Origin: Kutzneria buriramensis
GTDB lineage: Bacteria > Actinomycetota > Actinomycetes > Mycobacteriales > Pseudonocardiaceae
DNA: 64,000 nt
Direction: 5' to 3'
NCBI RefSeq assembly: GCF_003387475.1
Contig: NZ_QUNO01000017.1
Span: 232,628 to 296,627 of the forward strand
Within the stretch, counting starts at the first letter, position 1. Each line of letters opens with the position of its first letter. The notes beneath the pieces are model-generated. The model did not search any database, was not told where the DNA came from, and was given only the letters and a program-made list of their open reading frames with translations. Shown piece by piece: positions 54,198-64,000 of the stretch. The translations under genes were made by a program, and so were the position numbers.

Positions 54198-55622
54198 GTG
54201 TTCACCAATCCCGACGAGGTCCTGCGCTTCATCTCCGACGAGGAAGTGAAGTTCGTCGACGTCAGGTTCAGCGACCTGCCAGGCATCATGCAGCACTTCA
54301 CCGTGCCGGCGGCGTCGTTCGACGCCGATGCCATCGCCGAGGGGCTGGCCTTCGACGGTTCGTCGGTTCGCGGGTTCCAGCAGATCCACGAGTCGGACAT
54401 GCTGCTGCTGCCCGACCTGGCGACCGCGCGGATCGACCCGTTCCGCATCGAGAAGACCCTCATCGTCAACTTCTTCGTGCACGACCCGCTGACCCGCGAG
54501 CCCTACAGCCGCGACCCGCGCAACATCGCGCGCAAGGCCGAGCTGTTCATCGCCGAGAACGGCGTCGCCGACCAGGCCTTCTTCGGCGCCGAGGCGGAGT
54601 TCTACCTGTTCGACTCGGTGCGCTTCGACAGCGCCGAGAACGCCTCCTTCCACGAGATCGACTCCATCGCGGGCTGGTGGAACACCGGCGCCGACGAGGA
54701 GGGTGGCAACAAGGGCTACAAGGTCAAGTACAAGGGCGGCTACTTCCCGGTCTCGCCGACCGACCACTTCGCCGACCTGCGCGACAAGATCACGCTGAAC
54801 CTGATCGACTCCGGCTTCACCGTGGAGCGGGCCCACCACGAGGTCGGCACCGCCGGCCAGGCCGAGATCAACTACAAGTTCAACTCGCTGCTGCACGCCG
54901 CGGACGACCTCCAGCTGTTCAAGTACATCGTCAAGAACACGGCGTGGCAGGCCGGCAAGACCGCGACCTTCATGCCCAAGCCGCTGTTCGGTGACAACGG
55001 CTCCGGCATGCACACCCACCAGTCGCTGTGGAAGGACGGCTCGCCGCTGTTCTACGACGAGTCCGGCTACGGCGGCCTGTCCGACACCGCGCGCCACTAC
55101 ATCGGCGGCCTGCTGCACCACGCGCCGAGCCTGCTGGCCTTCACCAACCCGACGGTGAACTCCTACCACCGCCTGGTGCCCGGCTTCGAGGCCCCGGTCA
55201 ACCTGGTGTACTCGCAGCGCAACCGCTCCGCGTGCATCCGGATCCCGATCACCGGCAACAACCCGAAGGCCAAGCGCGTCGAGTTCCGCTGCCCCGACTC
55301 GTCCGGCAACCCGTACCTGGCCTTCGCCTCGATGCTGATGGCCGGCCTGGACGGCATCAAGAACAAGATCGAGCCGCCGGCCCCGGTCGACAAGGACCTC
55401 TACGAGCTGCCCCCGGAGGAGGCCAAGGAGGTCGCGCAGGTGCCGGGCTCGCTGGGCGAGGTGCTGGACAACCTCGAGCGCGACCACGACTTCCTGCTCG
55501 AGGGCGGCGTGTTCACGCCGGACGTGATCGAGACCTGGATCGCGCTCAAGCGTGAGAACGAGATCGACCCGCTGCGGCTGCGTCCGCACCCGTACGAGTT
55601 CGCGCTGTACTACGACGTGTGA
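54198..55622 (+). CDS. glnA: Glutamine synthetase, type I (GlnA1)
   Basis: 474 residues from GTG 54198 (GAAGGAG upstream). Catalyses glutamate + NH3 + ATP to glutamine. Motifs: [17 protein letters not shown], the active-site block [31 protein letters not shown], and the adenylylation loop with Tyr402 ([11 protein letters not shown]), so it is a GSI-beta enzyme controlled by GlnE, encoded 3 kb downstream. Dodecameric, cytosolic. Transcription is probably under GlnR. Confidence 0.97.
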   Translation: MFTNPDEVLRFISDEEVKFVDVRFSDLPGIMQHFTVPAASFDADAIAEGLAFDGSSVRGFQQIHESDMLLLPDLATARIDPFRIEKTLIVNFFVHDPLTREPYSRDPRNIARKAELFIAENGVADQAFFGAEAEFYLFDSVRFDSAENASFHEIDSIAGWWNTGADEEGGNKGYKVKYKGGYFPVSPTDHFADLRDKITLNLIDSGFTVERAHHEVGTAGQAEINYKFNSLLHAADDLQLFKYIVKNTAWQAGKTATFMPKPLFGDNGSGMHTHQSLWKDGSPLFYDESGYGGLSDTARHYIGGLLHHAPSLLAFTNPTVNSYHRLVPGFEAPVNLVYSQRNRSACIRIPITGNNPKAKRVEFRCPDSSGNPYLAFASMLMAGLDGIKNKIEPPAPVDKDLYELPPEEAKEVAQVPGSLGEVLDNLERDHDFLLEGGVFTPDVIETWIALKRENEIDPLRLRPHPYEFALYYDV

Positions 55623-55663
55623 TCGACGGCGGGTTCGTCCCGCCGGGTCTTGACGTCGCGCAG

Positions 55664-55695
55664 AGGCCGGGTCCGTGTCCACGGGCCCGGCCTTT
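55664..55695 (+). terminator. glnA terminator
   Basis: AGGCCGGG...CCCGGCCT with inner CCGT/ACGG, followed by TTTCG. A smaller hairpin CGGCGGG-TTCGT-CCCGCCG lies just before at 55627-55645. Confidence 0.8.
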
Positions 55696-55788
55696 CGCGT
55701 GCCACACAACGGAAGTGACACACGGACGTAACAAAACGGCCGGGTGGGTCGGGTTGGATGAACACCAGGTGATGCTGGAGGTGGCGAG

Positions 55789-56100
55789 ATGGCCGAACCC
55801 GTTCCCGCACAGTCCGATCGAGGGACGTCCACCCGTGAGGTCGTCGTCGCCGTTCCCGTCTACGACGCGGTCCGCGGCCTCAACCGGGCCTGGCCCGCGA
55901 ATTACCGGCTCAGCTTCGACGTCACCGCCCACGGCGAGGTGGTGATCCGGGGCGACAAGGCCGGTCTGCGCGGCCTGGCGACGCAGCTGCTGGCGCTGGC
56001 CCAGGAGGACGTGCCGCAGCGCTACCACCACCGGATCGACGACTTCATGCTCGAGGTCGACCGGGGCTCGTTACCAGTGCGGATCGAGCAGGCAGGCTGA
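55789..56100 (+). CDS. Imm32-like small protein
   Basis: 103 residues from ATG 55789. The segment FDVTAHGEVVIRGDKAGLRG, followed by LATQLLALAQEDVPQRYHHR and DDFMLEVDRGSLPVRIEQA, follows the pattern of the Imm32 immunity-protein family (GD.xGLR.LA core and C-terminal His-x-His). No polymorphic toxin is adjacent, so it is more likely a housekeeping homologue. Family call is moderate. Confidence 0.6.
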   Translation: MAEPVPAQSDRGTSTREVVVAVPVYDAVRGLNRAWPANYRLSFDVTAHGEVVIRGDKAGLRGLATQLLALAQEDVPQRYHHRIDDFMLEVDRGSLPVRIEQAG

Positions 56101-56138
56101 CGACGGAGGCTCCGGGGCGACCCTCTAGTGTCACGCTC

Positions 56139-56366
56139 GTGGCCGACAACGACACCAATCTCCTGTCCTCTCACTTCTTCGACTCCGCCGCCGAGGCGAC
56201 GGAGGCGGTGCGCGCCGCGGACCTGCTCGGTCTGGGTGTCGCGCTGTCCAACCGGCTCGTCCCGGACACCGACTCCGAAGACGGCTCGTTCGTCGAGGAG
56301 TGGGTGGTCGACGTCTTCGCCAGCATTCCCGAGGCGGAGGCTGACGCCGAGGCCGAGGTGGCCTGA
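56139..56366 (+). CDS. Small acidic hypothetical protein
   Basis: 75 residues from GTG 56139. Highly acidic with an alternating pattern (DSAAEATEAVRAADLLGLGV, then EEWVVDVFASIPEAEADAEA). Codon usage fits a real gene. No signal, membrane segment or motif. Follows the Imm32-like gene by 38 bases and is probably co-transcribed. Function unknown. Confidence 0.6.
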   Translation: MADNDTNLLSSHFFDSAAEATEAVRAADLLGLGVALSNRLVPDTDSEDGSFVEEWVVDVFASIPEAEADAEAEVA

Positions 56367-56374
56367 GGCGTCGA

Positions 56375-56400
56375 GGTGGGGCGTGCCGGCACGCCCCACC
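56375..56400. terminator. Perfect 26-bp palindromic terminator
   Basis: GGTGGGGCGTGCC joined directly to its reverse complement GGCACGCCCCACC. Fills the gap between the convergent small acidic gene and the oxidoreductase gene. Confidence 0.85.
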
Positions 56401-56410
56401 CCAGCACGTC

Positions 56411-57343
56411 TCACGGCACCGAGATCACGACCTTGCCGCGCACGTGGCCGCCCTCGACCAGGCGCTGCGCGTCCGCCGCCTCGGCGAGCGGGAACACCTT
56501 CTCGATCACCACCGTGATGTCACCCGATGCGGTGAGATTCGCGAGCCAGCCGAGCTGCTCGCTGTTCGGCTTCACGAAGACGTACTTGCCGCCCGTCTCG
56601 CGGACGCGGTCCTCGATGATCGACCCGATCCGGGTGGGATCGCGCACCAGCTTCGGTGACACGCTCAGCGCCTCGCCGCCGATCAGGTCCACCACCGCGT
56701 CGACCTTGCCGTCGCCGCCCAGCAGGGCGGCCACCCGGTCCTCCAGGCCCTCGCCGTAGGTCACCGGCTCCGCGCCCAGCGAGCGCAGGAAGTCGTGATT
56801 GCGCTCCGACGCCGTGCCCAGCACCTTCGTCGCGCCGAGCACATGTGCGATCTGCACAGCGAGGTGACCGACGCCGCCGGCCGCGGCATGCACCAGCACC
56901 GTGTCGCCCTCGCCGACGCCGATCTTCTTCAGCAGTTGCAAGGCCGTCAGGCCGGCCAGCGGCAGCGCCGCCGCCTGCTCGAACGTGATCCCGGCCGGCT
57001 TGTGCGCCAGCCCCCGCTCCGGCGCCGCGACCAGTTCCGCGTACGTGCCGTTCTGCACGTGGTCCTTGCGCAGGTAGCCGAGCACCTCGTCACCGGGCTG
57101 GTAGCCGTCCGCCGCCGGTCCGGCCTTCACGACGACACCCGCCGCGTCCCAGCCCTGGATGAGCGGGAAGTGGTGCGGCAGGGCGCCTTGGATGTAGCCC
57201 TCACGGATCTTGTAGTCCACCGGGTTCACGCTGGCCGCCTTCACGGCCACCAGCACCTGGTCGGGGCCGACCAGCGGGTCCGGTAGCTCCTGGAGCGACA
57301 GCACGCCGGCGTCGCCGAACGCGTTCTGCGCGATTGCCTTCAC
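56411..57343 (-). CDS. NADP-dependent zinc-type alcohol dehydrogenase/quinone oxidoreductase
   Basis: 310 residues from GTG 57343 (GGAGGATGAG upstream). MDR superfamily, zinc-free: no Cys/His catalytic zinc ligands. The N-terminal GroES-like domain has VGPDQVLVAVKAASVNPVDY and KIREG; the Rossmann domain has GDTVLVHAAAGGVGHLAVQI and ALPLAGLTALQLL. Such enzymes reduce quinones or enones with NADPH. Located between glnA and glnE but without an obvious nitrogen role. Confidence 0.9.
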   Translation of the reverse strand: MKAIAQNAFGDAGVLSLQELPDPLVGPDQVLVAVKAASVNPVDYKIREGYIQGALPHHFPLIQGWDAAGVVVKAGPAADGYQPGDEVLGYLRKDHVQNGTYAELVAAPERGLAHKPAGITFEQAAALPLAGLTALQLLKKIGVGEGDTVLVHAAAGGVGHLAVQIAHVLGATKVLGTASERNHDFLRSLGAEPVTYGEGLEDRVAALLGGDGKVDAVVDLIGGEALSVSPKLVRDPTRIGSIIEDRVRETGGKYVFVKPNSEQLGWLANLTASGDITVVIEKVFPLAEAADAQRLVEGGHVRGKVVISVP

Positions 57344-57374
57344 CTGGACTCATCCTCCGGTAGCCGAATAGGGA

Positions 57375-60317
57375 TCACTGCGGGTCGTAGAAGATCCGTT
57401 CCACCACACTGCGCGCGCGGCGCGTGGTTCGCCGGTAATCGTCGAGGAATTCGCCCGGATCGGTGCCCTGCGGGTAGCCCAGCGCCGCCGCGACGGAGGC
57501 CAGCTCACGGCCGGAGGTCGGCACCTGGTCGGTCGGCTTTCCGCGCACCAGCGTCACCGCATTGCGGGCACGCGTCGCCATCAGCCAGGCCGCCGTCAAG
57601 GCCTCCGCGTCGGCCTCGCTGATGAACCCCAGCCCCGCCGCCAGCGCCAGGCCGTCGATGGTTGACGTGGTGCGCAGCTCCGGCCGGTCGCCCGCGTGCT
57701 GGAGCTGGAGCAGCTGGATCGTCCACTCGATGTCGGCGAGCCCGCCCCGACCCAGCTTCGTGTGCGTGGTCGGATCGGCGCCCCGCGGCAACCGCTCGGC
57801 GTCGACCCGGGCCTTGATCCGGCGGACCTCACGCACCATCGCCGGCTTGAGCCCGCCCGCCGGGTACCGGACGGGGTCGACCATCTCGCAGAACCGCCGG
57901 CCAAGATCCTCGTCGCCGGCGACCGCACTGGCCCGCAGGAGTGCCTGCGCCTCCCAGACCTCCGACCATTGCGCGTAGTACGCGCGGTACGAATCCAGCG
58001 TCCGCGCCAACGGGCCGTTTCGACCTTCCGGACGGAGGTCGGCGTCGACCTGAAGCGGCGGATCCTGACTCGGAGCCGCGAGCAGACGTCGGACCGCTTC
58101 CGCGATCCCGGACGTGTACTGGACCGCCTCGGCGTCGGTCGCCCCGTTTCGCGGCTCGCACACGAACAGCACGTCGGCGTCCGACCCGTACCCGAGCTCG
58201 CGGCCGCCGAGCCGGCCCATGCCGATCACGGCGATGGTCGCCGGCGGCTCGGTTCCGTCGGAGGACCGCAACGCGACGTCGAGAGCCGACTGCAACACCG
58301 CCAGCCACACACCCGACAGCGCCGCGCACACTTCCTCGACCTTGATCAGGCCCAGCAGGTCGGCACAGGCGACGCGGAGCAGCTCGTGCCGGCGCAGCGA
58401 CCGTGCCGCCGCAACCGCCTGCGTGAGGTCGGCGTGCCGGCCGACGGCGCTGCGCAGCGATACGGCGACCTCTGCCGGGTTGCGGTGGGCGAGCGAGGCC
58501 GTGTCGGACAGCAGACGCAGCACCTCCGGCGCACGCACCAGCAGGTCCGGCACCAGCTTCGACGTGCTCAGCACGACGGCCAGCCGCTCGACGACCGCGC
58601 CCTCGTCCCGTAGCAACCGCAGGTACCAGGGCGTGTCCGCCAGCGCCTCGGACACCCGCCGATACGCCAGCAGCCCACCGTCCGGATCCGGCGTGTTCGC
58701 CAGCAGGTCGAGCAGCACCGGCAGCAACGTCATCTGGATCGCCGCGCGCCGCGAGACCCCGGACGTCAACGCCTCGATGTGCTTGAGGGCGCCGTCCGGC
58801 GCCGTGTACCCGAGCGCGGCGAGCCGGGCCGTCGCTTCCCTGGTCGTCAGCCGCATCGCCTCGGTCGGCACCCGCGCGACGGCCTCCAGCAGCGGCCGGT
58901 AGAACAGCTTCTCGTGCAGGCGGCGCACCCGGTTGCCGTGCCGCCGGAACTCCGCGAGCAACACGTCCGCCGCCGCCCGCCGGCCGTCCGGATACAGCCC
59001 CGCCGCCCGCGCCAACCAACGCAGACCGGCGCGATCCTCGTCGGCCGGGAACGTGTGCGTCCGGCGCAGCCGCTGCAACTGGAGCCGGTGCTCCAACGTC
59101 CGCAGGAAGCGATACGACTCCGCCAAACCGGCGGCGTCGGCCCGACCGACGTAGCCACCCGAGCCGAGCGCCGCCAGGGCCGCCATGGTCGTCGGCGACC
59201 GCAGCGCGTCGTCGGAGCGGCCGTGCACGAGTTGCAGCAACTGGACCGCGAACTCCACGTCGCGCAGTCCGCCGCGCCCGAGCTTCAGCTCCCGTTCGGC
59301 CAGGCCCTTGGGCACGTGCTCCTCGACCCGCCGCCGCATCGCCTGCACGTCGACGACGAAGTTCTCGCGCCCCGCCGCCGTCCACACCATCGGGGCGAGC
59401 GCCTCGACGTACTGCCGGCCGACCTCCTCGTCCCCCGCGACCGGCCGCGCCTTGAGCAGCGCCTGGAACTCCCAGGTGCGCGCCCAACGCTTGTAGTAGG
59501 AGATGTGGCCGTCCAACGTCCGGACCAGCGCGCCGGCCTTGCCCTCCGGCCGCAGCGCCGCGTCGACCTCGAAGCACGCCTCGCCCGCGATGCGCATCAT
59601 CGTGCTCGCCAGCCGGGTCGCCGTCGGCATGTCGTCGTCGTTGTCCGCGACGAACACCACGTCGACGTCGCTGACGTAGTTCAGCTCGCGACCGCCGCAC
59701 TTGCCCATGGCGATCACCGCCAGCTTCGATGGCTTGCCCAACTGTCTCGCCGCCAACGCGAGCGACGCTCGCAACGCCGCCACGGCCAGATCGGACAGCC
59801 GCTCCGCCACCTGCTCGTAGCCGAGCTCGGCGATCTCCGGCTGTACCAGGTGTCCCAGATCGGCCGCCGCGATGTCCAGCAGCAGCCCGCGATACGCCCG
59901 ACGCAAGTGCCGGACCTCGCCCGCACCCTCCTCGACCGCCCGAAGCAGATGCCCCGTGTAATCGGAGTCGGGCGCGGTATCCGAGGTCAGCCGCCGCCAC
60001 TCGTCGGGGTTCGCGAAGAGGAAATCCCCCAACGTCGTCGACGAGCCCAGCACCGCGACCAACCGGCCGCGGAACCCGCCGTCGGTGCTCAACGCCTCGG
60101 CGAGCGCCGGCCACTGGTCGCCGGCCGCCTCACGCAACCGGTCCAGGCTCTGCAACGCCAGGTCCGGATCGGGGCTGCGCGACAAGGCGCCGAGCACGAG
60201 CTCGGCGCCTTCCACCGGACCGCCACGCCACCAGCCGCCGGCGTGCAGGATCTCCTCGGCACGCGGATCGGTGAGCCCGAACCTGGCTGGCGAGGACGTG
60301 GACCGTGGATCAGTCAT
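57375..60317 (-). CDS. glnE: Bifunctional glutamine-synthetase adenylyltransferase/deadenylylase
   Basis: 980 residues. Two nucleotidyltransferase domains each carry the G-GG-x(n)-D-x-D signature: N-terminal GKCGGRELNYVSDVDVVFVA (deadenylylation side) and C-terminal GMGRLGGRELGYGSDADVLF (adenylylation side), each followed by a helical GlnD_UR_UTase-like region (LKLGRGGLRDVEFAVQLLQL and KLGRGGLADIEWTIQLLQLQ). GlnE toggles AMP on the Tyr of GlnA in response to glutamine level. Its target glnA lies 1.8 kb upstream on the opposite strand. ATG 60317. Confidence 0.96.
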   Translation of the reverse strand: MTDPRSTSSPARFGLTDPRAEEILHAGGWWRGGPVEGAELVLGALSRSPDPDLALQSLDRLREAAGDQWPALAEALSTDGGFRGRLVAVLGSSTTLGDFLFANPDEWRRLTSDTAPDSDYTGHLLRAVEEGAGEVRHLRRAYRGLLLDIAAADLGHLVQPEIAELGYEQVAERLSDLAVAALRASLALAARQLGKPSKLAVIAMGKCGGRELNYVSDVDVVFVADNDDDMPTATRLASTMMRIAGEACFEVDAALRPEGKAGALVRTLDGHISYYKRWARTWEFQALLKARPVAGDEEVGRQYVEALAPMVWTAAGRENFVVDVQAMRRRVEEHVPKGLAERELKLGRGGLRDVEFAVQLLQLVHGRSDDALRSPTTMAALAALGSGGYVGRADAAGLAESYRFLRTLEHRLQLQRLRRTHTFPADEDRAGLRWLARAAGLYPDGRRAAADVLLAEFRRHGNRVRRLHEKLFYRPLLEAVARVPTEAMRLTTREATARLAALGYTAPDGALKHIEALTSGVSRRAAIQMTLLPVLLDLLANTPDPDGGLLAYRRVSEALADTPWYLRLLRDEGAVVERLAVVLSTSKLVPDLLVRAPEVLRLLSDTASLAHRNPAEVAVSLRSAVGRHADLTQAVAAARSLRRHELLRVACADLLGLIKVEEVCAALSGVWLAVLQSALDVALRSSDGTEPPATIAVIGMGRLGGRELGYGSDADVLFVCEPRNGATDAEAVQYTSGIAEAVRRLLAAPSQDPPLQVDADLRPEGRNGPLARTLDSYRAYYAQWSEVWEAQALLRASAVAGDEDLGRRFCEMVDPVRYPAGGLKPAMVREVRRIKARVDAERLPRGADPTTHTKLGRGGLADIEWTIQLLQLQHAGDRPELRTTSTIDGLALAAGLGFISEADAEALTAAWLMATRARNAVTLVRGKPTDQVPTSGRELASVAAALGYPQGTDPGEFLDDYRRTTRRARSVVERIFYDPQ

Positions 60318-60375
60318 GACGAGCCCAACCGTAGTCCCACCGGCCGTGTCGCCGTCAGCGTCACGCGGGCACGAG

Positions 60376-60596
60376 TCAACGCGAAATGATCAGGAACAGC
60401 CCGTAGAGCACCAAGACGCAACACGCCGCGAAGCACACCACCGCCAGGGCCAGGCCGCCGGCGCCCGTGCCGCCCTGGGCGCGAGCGGCCACCCGCTGCG
60501 ACACGCCCCTGATGCCCGTGGCGAACAACGCCACAAGCGCGGCGACCGAGACCAGGCCGACGATGAACACCTCACCGAGCGCCGCCCAGTTCACGT

Positions 60597-60600
<4 letters not shown>
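60376..60600 (-). CDS. Small two-helix membrane protein paired with PiT transporter
   Basis: 74 residues from ATG 60600, overlapping the PiT stop (ATGA). Two transmembrane helices (ALGEVFIVGLVSVAALVALF and ALAVVCFAACCVLVLYGLFL) with a short basic loop. Regularly found after pit in actinobacteria; it may modulate the transporter. Function unproven. Confidence 0.75.
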
Positions 60601-61727
<1,127 letters not shown>

Positions 61728-61837
61728 CAAATTCCTCCGGCGGTGGGCAACTACACGTAGAACGCTACCCCAGAACAGATGGGGCGACCGACGCCCATGT
61801 GGGCGGCGTACAGCGACCGTACAGTGACGGTGCGTTA

Positions 61838-62590
61838 TCACACCAGTGGCAAACTCCTGAAACTCCCCGCCACTGGCGCCAGCTCGCCAGCACTGAGTTG
61901 GACGAACCGCTGCGCAAACGGTTGCCACACCTCGGCCAGCGTGATGTGCGCCTCCGCCAGAGCGTCCGGCTCGAGCTGGCCAGGTCGCGCCATTGCCGCC
62001 TCATCGGGCGCCAGCTCCGCCCACTTCAACACGATTTCCGGCGTCGTCTCGATATGGAATTGGACACCGTATCCGACGGAGCCCACCCTGAATGCCTGAT
62101 TCGCGTAGCGTGGCGAGGACGCCAGCAGTTCGGCGCCAGGCGGCAACAGAGTGATCTCGTCGTGGTGGAACTGGAGCACATCCGGCGTCAGCGGCAGTTC
62201 CGCGAACAGTGGATCGCGCGCCGCGGTGTCCCGCTTGGCCACCAGCAGCACCCCGACCTCGGGGCCCTTGTCGCCGCGTCGCACCTGGCCGCCGGTCGCC
62301 GCCGCCAACAGCTGGGCCCCCAGACAGATCGCCAACGTCGGTGTCTTGGTCGCCACTGCCTTCGACAGCAACAGCCGCACATCCGACAGCCACGGGTGCT
62401 CACGATCGTCCAGTGCGCCCATCTCGCCGCCGAGGCAGACGACCCCTTGGTAGTCGTCAAGGGCCGGCAGCGGCTCGCGCGCCGGCGCGACGATGTGGAT
62501 GTCGGCACCAGCCGCCGTAAGCCAATCCGCGAGGCGGCCCGCCGGATCGGAGTCGGAAGGCTGGATGACGAGCAGACGAGGCGGAGTCAC
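61838..62590 (-). CDS. Class I glutamine amidotransferase-like protein
   Basis: 250 residues from GTG 62590. GATase1 fold with nucleophile Cys in LAICLGAQLLAAATGG, and the His-Glu dyad in GVQFHIETTPEIV. LLVIQPSDSDPAGRLADWL opens the fold. Stand-alone, resembling GMP-synthase-type or gamma-glutamyl-hydrolysing members; the acceptor or partner synthase is not nearby. Could also be a gamma-Glu-polyamine hydrolase. Confidence 0.87.
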   Translation of the reverse strand: MTPPRLLVIQPSDSDPAGRLADWLTAAGADIHIVAPAREPLPALDDYQGVVCLGGEMGALDDREHPWLSDVRLLLSKAVATKTPTLAICLGAQLLAAATGGQVRRGDKGPEVGVLLVAKRDTAARDPLFAELPLTPDVLQFHHDEITLLPPGAELLASSPRYANQAFRVGSVGYGVQFHIETTPEIVLKWAELAPDEAAMARPGQLEPDALAEAHITLAEVWQPFAQRFVQLSAGELAPVAGSFRSLPLV

Positions 62591-62948
62591 ACCCCGAGCC
62601 TAATCCCGCTGCCGCAGCCGCCAAGACCACCAGCCCATGCATCCACAGCCTCGACAACTCCGGTTCGACGCCGGCAGAGTCCGGCGAGCGCTCGACGCTG
62701 CGAAGAACCTGGTGCCCACGCCTGAGACACCAGCCTTCAATCAGCAGCCGGCCGCGCCAGAGTCCACCCGCTCACGGCGACGCGTCCAAGGTCGCGAAGC
62801 CTCCCACCGCCGACACCGACTGCGTCGTCCTCGTCGTGCACGCCTGGTAGTGCGCACGACGTTGGGACCAATCGGCGCGTCTCGCCAGCAGGCCTCCGCC
62901 AGGCTTCCGCGGCTGGCTACCTGCTGGCTTCCGCCTTCCGCGCTCGAC
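62591..62948. other. Intergenic stretch without recognisable gene
   Basis: 358 bases. Codon structure is absent in all frames. A locally repetitive C/T-rich passage (GCTTCCGC-like, 62895-62940) precedes the GNAT stop. I see no RNA gene or operator here. Confidence 0.6.
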
Positions 62949-63806
62949 CTAGGCTGGCGCGTCGAAAGCCAGCTCGACGAAGTCGGTGACGGGTCGGAAA
63001 CCGATCCGTTGGTACACGCCGTTCGACGTGGGGTTGGCGAGATCGGTGTACAGGAGCACCTCGCGGGCGCCAACGGAGCGAGCCCACCTCGCGGCCTCCG
63101 CGGTGGCTGCAGCCGCGTAGCCATGGCGCCTGTGCTCCGGTGGTGTGTAGACCGGCCCAATCCGCGAGGCGCCTGCGTTAGGCACCTTCGCCACGGCGCT
63201 GCTCACCACAACGCCGTCGACCTCCCACAGCACCGTCGCGCTACCGAGCGAGAATTGCTGGCGCACAGCAGCCTCGGCGTCGGCGCTGTTGGTACCACGG
63301 TGTGCCGCAGACTCGTCGGAGAACCCCACCCAGTGCTGGACTGCCACGTCAAGGTCCGCCTCGCCCGCGATCCGTGCTCGTCCTGCCACCTGTGGCGTGA
63401 TCAGCTCCGCCAGCCGGTACAGCCGCAGGTCGAAGATCGTCTTTACTGTGGTGCCCGTCGCTGAGGCCCACTCACCGCCGAACCTGTCCGCAACATCACG
63501 TGGCCCCATCACACTGTCGAGTCCTGGATGTTGTTCAAGCAGCTCCCCAACGAGGAACGGCACATCGTCGACGCCGATCCCACTCAATGCCAGCGGCCAA
63601 GGTGGCGTGCGTAACGCCGCCCCGCGCAAGGAACCGGACTCGTCATGCAAGGTGACCAGCACCAGCGGCGCCGCATCGGGCCGCGGTGCGTTGAGCACCG
63701 CATGGACAACGCTGAGCACGGTCGTGTGCTTGGCCGGCTCGGCCTCGAACAAGTCGTGCGCCACCGTCCAGAACTCGGCGGCATCGTCGTAGTACCTGGC
63801 CTTCAT
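62949..63806 (-). CDS. GNAT-family N-acetyltransferase
   Basis: 285 residues from ATG 63806. The GNAT acetyl-CoA motif A lies in RIGPVYTPPEHRRHGYAAAA, with VLLYTDLANPTSNGVYQRIG and FRPVTDFVEL completing motif B. An N-terminal ~140-residue half (HTTVLSVVHAVLNAPRPDAA) is of a second, degenerate GNAT-like fold, typical of two-domain members. Transfers acetyl from acetyl-CoA to an unknown amine. Confidence 0.87.
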   Translation of the reverse strand: MKARYYDDAAEFWTVAHDLFEAEPAKHTTVLSVVHAVLNAPRPDAAPLVLVTLHDESGSLRGAALRTPPWPLALSGIGVDDVPFLVGELLEQHPGLDSVMGPRDVADRFGGEWASATGTTVKTIFDLRLYRLAELITPQVAGRARIAGEADLDVAVQHWVGFSDESAAHRGTNSADAEAAVRQQFSLGSATVLWEVDGVVVSSAVAKVPNAGASRIGPVYTPPEHRRHGYAAAATAEAARWARSVGAREVLLYTDLANPTSNGVYQRIGFRPVTDFVELAFDAPA

Positions 63807-63868
63807 GGCACCAACTGTGCCCAGGCACCAGGCCCCGTCGCGACCGATTTTCGGTCCATAAATAGGGA

Positions 63869-63903
63869 AAGCCCCCTGCCTGCGAGATCGCAGACAGGGG
63901 GCT
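63869..63903 (-). terminator. rRNA operon terminator
   Basis: AGCCCCCTG and CTGCGA pair with TCGCAG and CAGGGGGCT, interrupted by one unpaired base on each side. In the rRNA direction it is followed by TTTCCCTATTTAT. It lies 10 bases past the 5S 3' end. Confidence 0.85.
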
Positions 63904-63913
63904 CCCAAATTTT

Positions 63914-64000
63914 GTCCGGCGGCGTCCTACTCTCCCACACCCTCACGAGTGCAGTACCATCGGCGCAGGAGGGCTTAGCTTCCGGGTTCGGAATGGGACC
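63914..64000 (-). rRNA. rrf: 5S rRNA, 3' part, cut by the window edge
   Basis: On the minus strand the sequence GGTCCCATTCCGAACCCGGA ... GGGAGAGTAGGACGCCGCCG is the conserved 3' two-thirds of 5S rRNA (loop B/C, helix IV-V and terminal stem). The 5' end and the 23S/16S genes lie beyond the right edge. Confidence 0.95.

Noticed and set aside
62591..62948. Plus-strand open frame across the gap before the GNAT gene
   Set aside because: Arg/Pro-rich composition, no motifs, and it is antisense to the GNAT gene further on.

Overview
The window is 64 kb of high-GC actinomycete chromosome. Gene content and order (smpB-ftsX-ftsE-prfB; UPF0182/PDZ protease/Zincin_2/ThiF-like/ABC1 kinase/WhiB7/UvrD2; DUF4191-RDD-glnA ... 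glnE) match the conserved actinobacterial core. GTG starts, GlnR-type and WhiB7-type control and the general gene style suggest Pseudonocardiales; genus cannot be fixed from this alone. Nothing looks like a plasmid, prophage, insertion sequence or CRISPR array. A 5S rRNA gene is cut by the right edge and an HrpB helicase gene by the left edge.

Layout. 0-16 kb is accessory metabolism and regulation: hrpB tail with an apparent frameshift, DUF2127 protein, two near-duplicate glutamate-type binding lipoproteins without permeases, a 2-hydroxyacid dehydrogenase, a GT39 membrane protein, a two-component pair, TetR plus LLM oxidoreductase, an ABC exporter with a GbsR/MarR regulator, small DUF proteins, a glutamate-synthase-like FMN protein, then decayed remnants (TetR/dehydrogenase and amidase pieces) around a VOC gene. 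16.3-19.2 kb is a compact three-gene operon: a vWA/MIDAS protein, a divergent PurA (adenylosuccinate synthetase) paralogue with an altered amino-acid-binding loop, and an NrtR-like (degenerate NUDIX plus winged helix) regulator, behind a perfect TTTTAGTC-N5-GACTAAAA operator. This is the best candidate for an undescribed system.

19.2-24.5 kb holds a 40-bp tandem repeat, tmRNA (ssrA), an EamA transporter and smpB-ftsX-ftsE-prfB, so both halves of trans-translation sit within 2 kb. 24.6-33.3 kb has a PadR regulator and an oligopeptide-type ABC importer (two permeases, a fused double ATPase, a binding protein and a second convergent binding protein). 33.4-37.4 kb has small conserved proteins, a Tat-exported purple-acid-phosphatase-like enzyme, and two identical initiator tRNA genes inside a 330-bp duplicated cassette flanking that phosphatase.

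37.4-52.7 kb is the UPF0182 to UvrD2 core block. It contains a 60-bp, about ten-copy degenerate minisatellite and a whiB7 gene with a full attenuation leader (promoter, 73-codon upstream ORF, intrinsic terminator). 52.7-60.3 kb is nitrogen control: glnA with a well-spaced GlnR site, and glnE encoding the enzyme that adenylylates GlnA. 60.4-64 kb carries a PiT phosphate transporter pair, an amidotransferase, a GNAT enzyme and the start of an rRNA operon's 3' end.

Several convergent gene ends share a dispersed palindrome family (CGAAGGCCGC-like core) that seems to serve as terminators, and a second composite repeat lies just downstream of each structural RNA gene.
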